This document shows, one piece after another, positions 60,948 through 64,000 of a stretch of 64,000 nucleotides of DNA; positions within the stretch are counted from its first letter, which is position 1, and every line of letters starts with the position of its first letter. The position numbers were made by a program, and so were the translations under genes. The stretch is taken from assembly GCF_028769735.1 (NCBI RefSeq), contig NC_088169.1, positions 39,036,729 through 39,100,728 of the forward strand, written 5' to 3'. The stretch comes from Zonotrichia leucophrys gambelii. Lineage: Eukaryota > Chordata > Aves > Passeriformes > Passerellidae. The notes beneath the pieces are model-generated. The model worked only from the letters and a program-made list of their open reading frames with translations. It was not told the origin of the DNA and ran no database searches.

Positions 60948-61173
60948 GATTTAGATTAGAAATTCAGAAAAAAATCTTTACAGTGATGGCACTGGAACAG
61001 GTTGCCCACATGTGGATCCCAGTTGCTCCATCCTGGGAACTGTCCAAGGCCAAGCTGGATGAAGCTCTGAGTAGGCAGATCTAGTGGAAGACGTCCTTGC
61101 CCATGGCAGGGGGGCTGGAACTAGATGATCTTTAACATCCCTTCCAATCCAGGCCATTCTATGGTTTTCTGAT
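60948..61173 (+). mobile_element. CR1 LINE 3' tail fragment
   Basis: Plus-oriented CR1 3' end: GGCACTGGAACAGGTTGCCC, then CTGTCCAAGGCCAAGCTGGA, GGAACTAGATGATCTTTAAC and a tail of CCATTCTATGGTTTTCTGAT. It is 5'-truncated near 60,948 and lies about 170 bp from the LTR-like element on its right. Confidence 0.88.
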
Positions 61174-61339
61174 ATTAGCAAAAATACTTTGAATAACGCG
61201 TACTTAGAATGAGAAGCCAATGTAATAGCATACCTAGATTCCAAAAAGACTGCAACAAACATAAAACTACTTAAAAAATTAGAAAGTAAAGTAGAAAATT
61301 AGTAATACATAAATATGGCAGGGAACTAACCAAATACTA

Positions 61340-61805
61340 ATTTTTATTGGTGTACTGAGAGTTTGAAGATAACTCTAGGTGAAAAATAGTGCCTGGTAGC
61401 AGAAACAAGAAAAATTTTAGTATGAAAAGCACTGGTAGAAAGGGTATTCCTTAATAATACTTTATAAAGACAGTGAGTATTGATCATCTGTTGTTATCTT
61501 AGTCCACCCTGTTGTCTTCTTAGCACAAAAGTTTCATACCTTGGTGCTTTTTCATGGGCTGTTCCTCCAAGCACTGACTGCCACTTTCTTCTCCACCAAG
61601 TAACCAACCAACTCCAGTTCCCTTCTCAACCACCCACCCCCCTCTTTTATAGCACTCTTCTTCTCATTGGTTACAGTTGTGGCCTGTTAAAGCCAGGCCT
61701 GTTCCTAATCTTTGATAACTGGCCTAGTTACAACTCCTTTGGGGTAAGATTACTTTCTACACTATCTTTATTTTCTTATATTCTATCATCAACAAAGAAT
61801 TTGAA
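61340..61805 (-). mobile_element. Endogenous retrovirus LTR-like element with CCAAT and TATA boxes
   Basis: Read on the minus strand, the segment has the architecture of an ERV LTR. It has an AT-rich start near 61,800 and a U3-like block ending with CCAAT (61,666-61,670). TATAAAA (61,645-61,651) lies 14 bp further on, then a G-rich leader and finally AATAAA (plus-strand TTTATT, 61,343-61,348). The block around CTCATTGGTTACAG and CAACTCCTTTGGGGTAAGAT resembles avian ERV LTRs I have seen. Boundaries are approximate; no target-site duplication or internal viral sequence was identified. Same orientation as ITGBL1. A plus-strand open frame here (61,480-61,833) is antisense to this element. Confidence 0.6.
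61645..61670 (-). promoter_or_regulatory. CCAAT and TATA boxes of the LTR-like element
   Basis: On the minus strand CCAAT is followed after 14 bp by TATAAAAG. This is the core promoter arrangement expected in an LTR U3 region and the best promoter-like motif pair I noticed in the window. Activity is unknown. Confidence 0.5.
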
Positions 61806-63477
61806 AATATTTCAGGATGAATATTCTGCATGAAAGTAGATATCTTGAAAGAATACAGGTCTGGATACACCTGTAATCAAAAAGAAACTAAAACAATATT
61901 TAGAAAATATCACCTAGGTGGACCATGTGATCTGGATATTAACCTTTGTACTAGGTAGGTGAGTATTTAGTTCTTCAGTGACTGGAATGCAAGATCATAG
62001 TGAAAAGGATACCACAGTATTTGCATGAAGTGGAAGGAAAATTGCCACAGATGGTGGAGAAAATTGTAGGGAAAACACTCAGGAAAGAACTAAGTTCTAA
62101 ACAGAAGAGAACTGCAGGACTGTACTCCTCCCTATTACTAAGTTATCAAAAACCATTATAATTTGGTCTCCATACACAACTTTTTATCAGGGATATCATG
62201 TGGAAGCAAATGTAGTAAAACTACCTAAAAGAATTTAAGTTTATCTCTTGTCCCAGATAATGCTGTGTCATTTCTCTTCAATTTAAGAGATGATACCTCC
62301 ATTGGGACTATGATAGAGCAAGATGCCAATTTTGAAGAGACTATTTCCAGGTCTATCCAGGTCTATCAGGTTGGAATTTCTCATCACCAGATAAATAATG
62401 TTATTATTCTGAAGTTAAAAAAATTCCAAAGCAACAAATAAACCACATTCCCCACCCCCAGATCCTCACTAATATTTAGCCTTAAGTGTTTATTGCTCTT
62501 CAGGTAATATCTGTTTCATGAAAATTTTTTAAAACAAATAGAAATAATAGTTTGTGATATTACTAATGTTGATAATCTAAATAAAAACAAGCACTAGCAG
62601 GAAGAGTACACAATATCCCACTCAGCATTTCAATATGTGTATCTGGTGCTTAATTTCTCCACGGATGTTTAAAAGAAAGAACAGTTCATAAAGCCTTTGA
62701 AGACAGAGCTAAATATTGCACATTATTCTTCTGGCATTAAGCAAGTCATAAAGGCTACCTGGAAGTTTTTCCATTGCTTTTTCAGACAAATCATTTCCAC
62801 ATACAGATATGTGCATTTCTCCACTCATATATAAAATATAGGTACATATTTACTATAAAAATAAATATACTTTAATTAGCACAAAAAATGTATACATTTT
62901 GCAAAGGTATTGCAAGAAGAATAGGAAATAACTAAAATGGTAGACTAAGACATATTTACCACTCTACATGCTGCCACAAAATGTCAAAATAATTTTTTAA
63001 AGGTCTCTAAAAATATATTAGGAAAATAAGCTTCCACCACACATCAATAATGCGTAAAGCAGAAAACTGTAGTGGGTCTGCTTAAAATATCTTTTGAAAT
63101 AGAAAGTGGGCATTTTTTCAGTACAAATCATCAGCAGATTTTGAGAAAAGCAAATAGAGCAAGTTGAATTTTGTTCTTGTTCTTAGCACATTCTTTTTCA
63201 GTCTTTCTCTTTTGCAATAACTTTTCTTAAACTACCTTTTCTTTGGAAGGAAATTGAGAGATCAAATGTGAATGGCAACAGGATCTTATTATGCATACTT
63301 TTTTATTTATTAACTCAATATAGGAAGTATTTTCTTTTCCTTTTTCACACAATGGCTGCCTTGAAAGAAAAATGCAATTCAGTTAACTTGCATTTCAAAC
63401 AGATTTTCTGCCTCCACACTTTCCAAAAGAGAGCTGCATTGAAAACTCAAGAGTTTCTGATCTCGTAGTTGTAGTTA
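61806..63477 (-). other. ITGBL1: ITGBL1 intron preceding the repeat-2 exon, no gene seen
   Basis: Unique-looking AT-rich DNA between the LTR-like element and the CR1 ORF2 fragment. Only a 10-bp duplication at 62,346 was noted. Confidence 0.5.
62346..62367. repeat. 10-bp tandem duplication
   Basis: TCCAGGTCTA occurs twice in tandem. Confidence 0.85.
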
Positions 63478-63860
63478 GAATGTTGTGGGAAACAACATCA
63501 AAGACTTTACTGAAGTCCAGACATTCAATAGCCACAGACTTTTTCCCTCATCTATGCAACGGGTTACCTTGCTATAGAAAGAGATCCAGTTGGTCAAGCA
63601 GGACCTGCCCTTCCTAAGCCCATGCTGGCTTGCCTGGTCCCCTGGTTGTGCTGGGCATGCTGGTGGTGGCACTCAGGATGGTCTGCTCCATGAGCTTCCC
63701 CAGCCCTGAGGTCAGACTGACAGGCCTGCAGTCCCCCAGATCCTCCTTGCAGCCCTGCTGGTAATTGGGAATCACATTTGCCGAGCTCCAGTCAACTGGG
63801 ACCCCCCTGGTTAGCCAGGGCTGCTGGTAAATAATAGAAAGTGGTATGGCAAGGAATTCT
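63478..63860 (-). mobile_element. CR1 LINE ORF2 fragment lacking its 3' end
   Basis: Left-pointing CR1 reverse-transcriptase sequence. On the plus strand it runs TGTTGTGGGAAACAACATCA, CAAGCAGGACCTGCCCTTCC, GTCAGACTGACAGGCCTGCA and CCTGGTTAGCCAGGGCTGCT. In minus-strand translation this is the RT finger region (PVDWSSANVIPN, RPVSLTS, GKLMEQ). The lower-coordinate boundary is abrupt inside the element, so about 1 kb of normal 3' sequence is missing. It fades into unique DNA near 63,860. Confidence 0.85.
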
Positions 63861-64000
63861 TACGTTCTTTGACTTTCTGGAAGTGCTTTTCATCTGTGTT
63901 AGTCTTGCAAAATACCTCCAGACCTTCCAGCAATAACATATAACAGGTCAGGATGTTTTAGATTGGGCTACACATGGGAATGTGTGTAGGAGTAAGCAGT

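Noticed and set aside
1..64000. tRNA, rRNA, CRISPR, operon or prokaryotic-type systems
   Set aside because: No cloverleaf, spaced-repeat array or compact gene cluster was seen; the window is vertebrate intronic DNA.

Overview
The window is AT-rich vertebrate nuclear DNA, almost certainly from a bird. Two things show this. Five short minus-strand coding exons with clean splice sites, separated by kilobase introns, encode cysteine-rich integrin-type EGF modules that I recognise as ITGBL1 (integrin subunit beta like 1). The surrounding DNA is seeded with CR1 LINE fragments, the dominant avian retrotransposon, plus two solo-type avian endogenous retrovirus LTRs of kinds I associate with neoavian, probably passerine, genomes. 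The passerine placement is inference.

Layout: 1-32,263 is the 5' part (in transcript terms) of a very large ITGBL1 intron, with no recognised exon, five CR1 fragments between 2 and 9.6 kb, and a possible degenerate LTR-like repeat near 14.6-15.0 kb. From 32,264 to 43,423 lie five consecutive ITGBL1 exons, transcribed right to left (43,423 first, 32,264 last). They match EGF-like repeats 2-6 of the ten in the family, probably exons 3-7 of 11. Introns between them are 1,733, 1,725, 2,710 and 4,293 bp. From 43,424 to 64,000 is the preceding intron, carrying four CR1 fragments and two minus-strand LTRs. The signal-peptide exon, repeat 1 and repeats 7-10 were not found and should lie outside the window.

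All five exons are phase 1-1 and each encodes one eight-cysteine module (233 codons, 40 cysteines), so the array is modular and any exon could be skipped without a frameshift. No other protein-coding gene, tRNA, rRNA, CRISPR array or operon-like structure is supported. Nearly all other open frames are chance frames or lie inside repeats. I found no new biological system. The points most worth checking are the weak acceptor of the last exon, the sense-oriented LTRs in the upstream intron, CR1 reverse-transcriptase fragments missing their 3' ends, and a few non-repetitive intronic blocks that look like candidate conserved regulatory elements.
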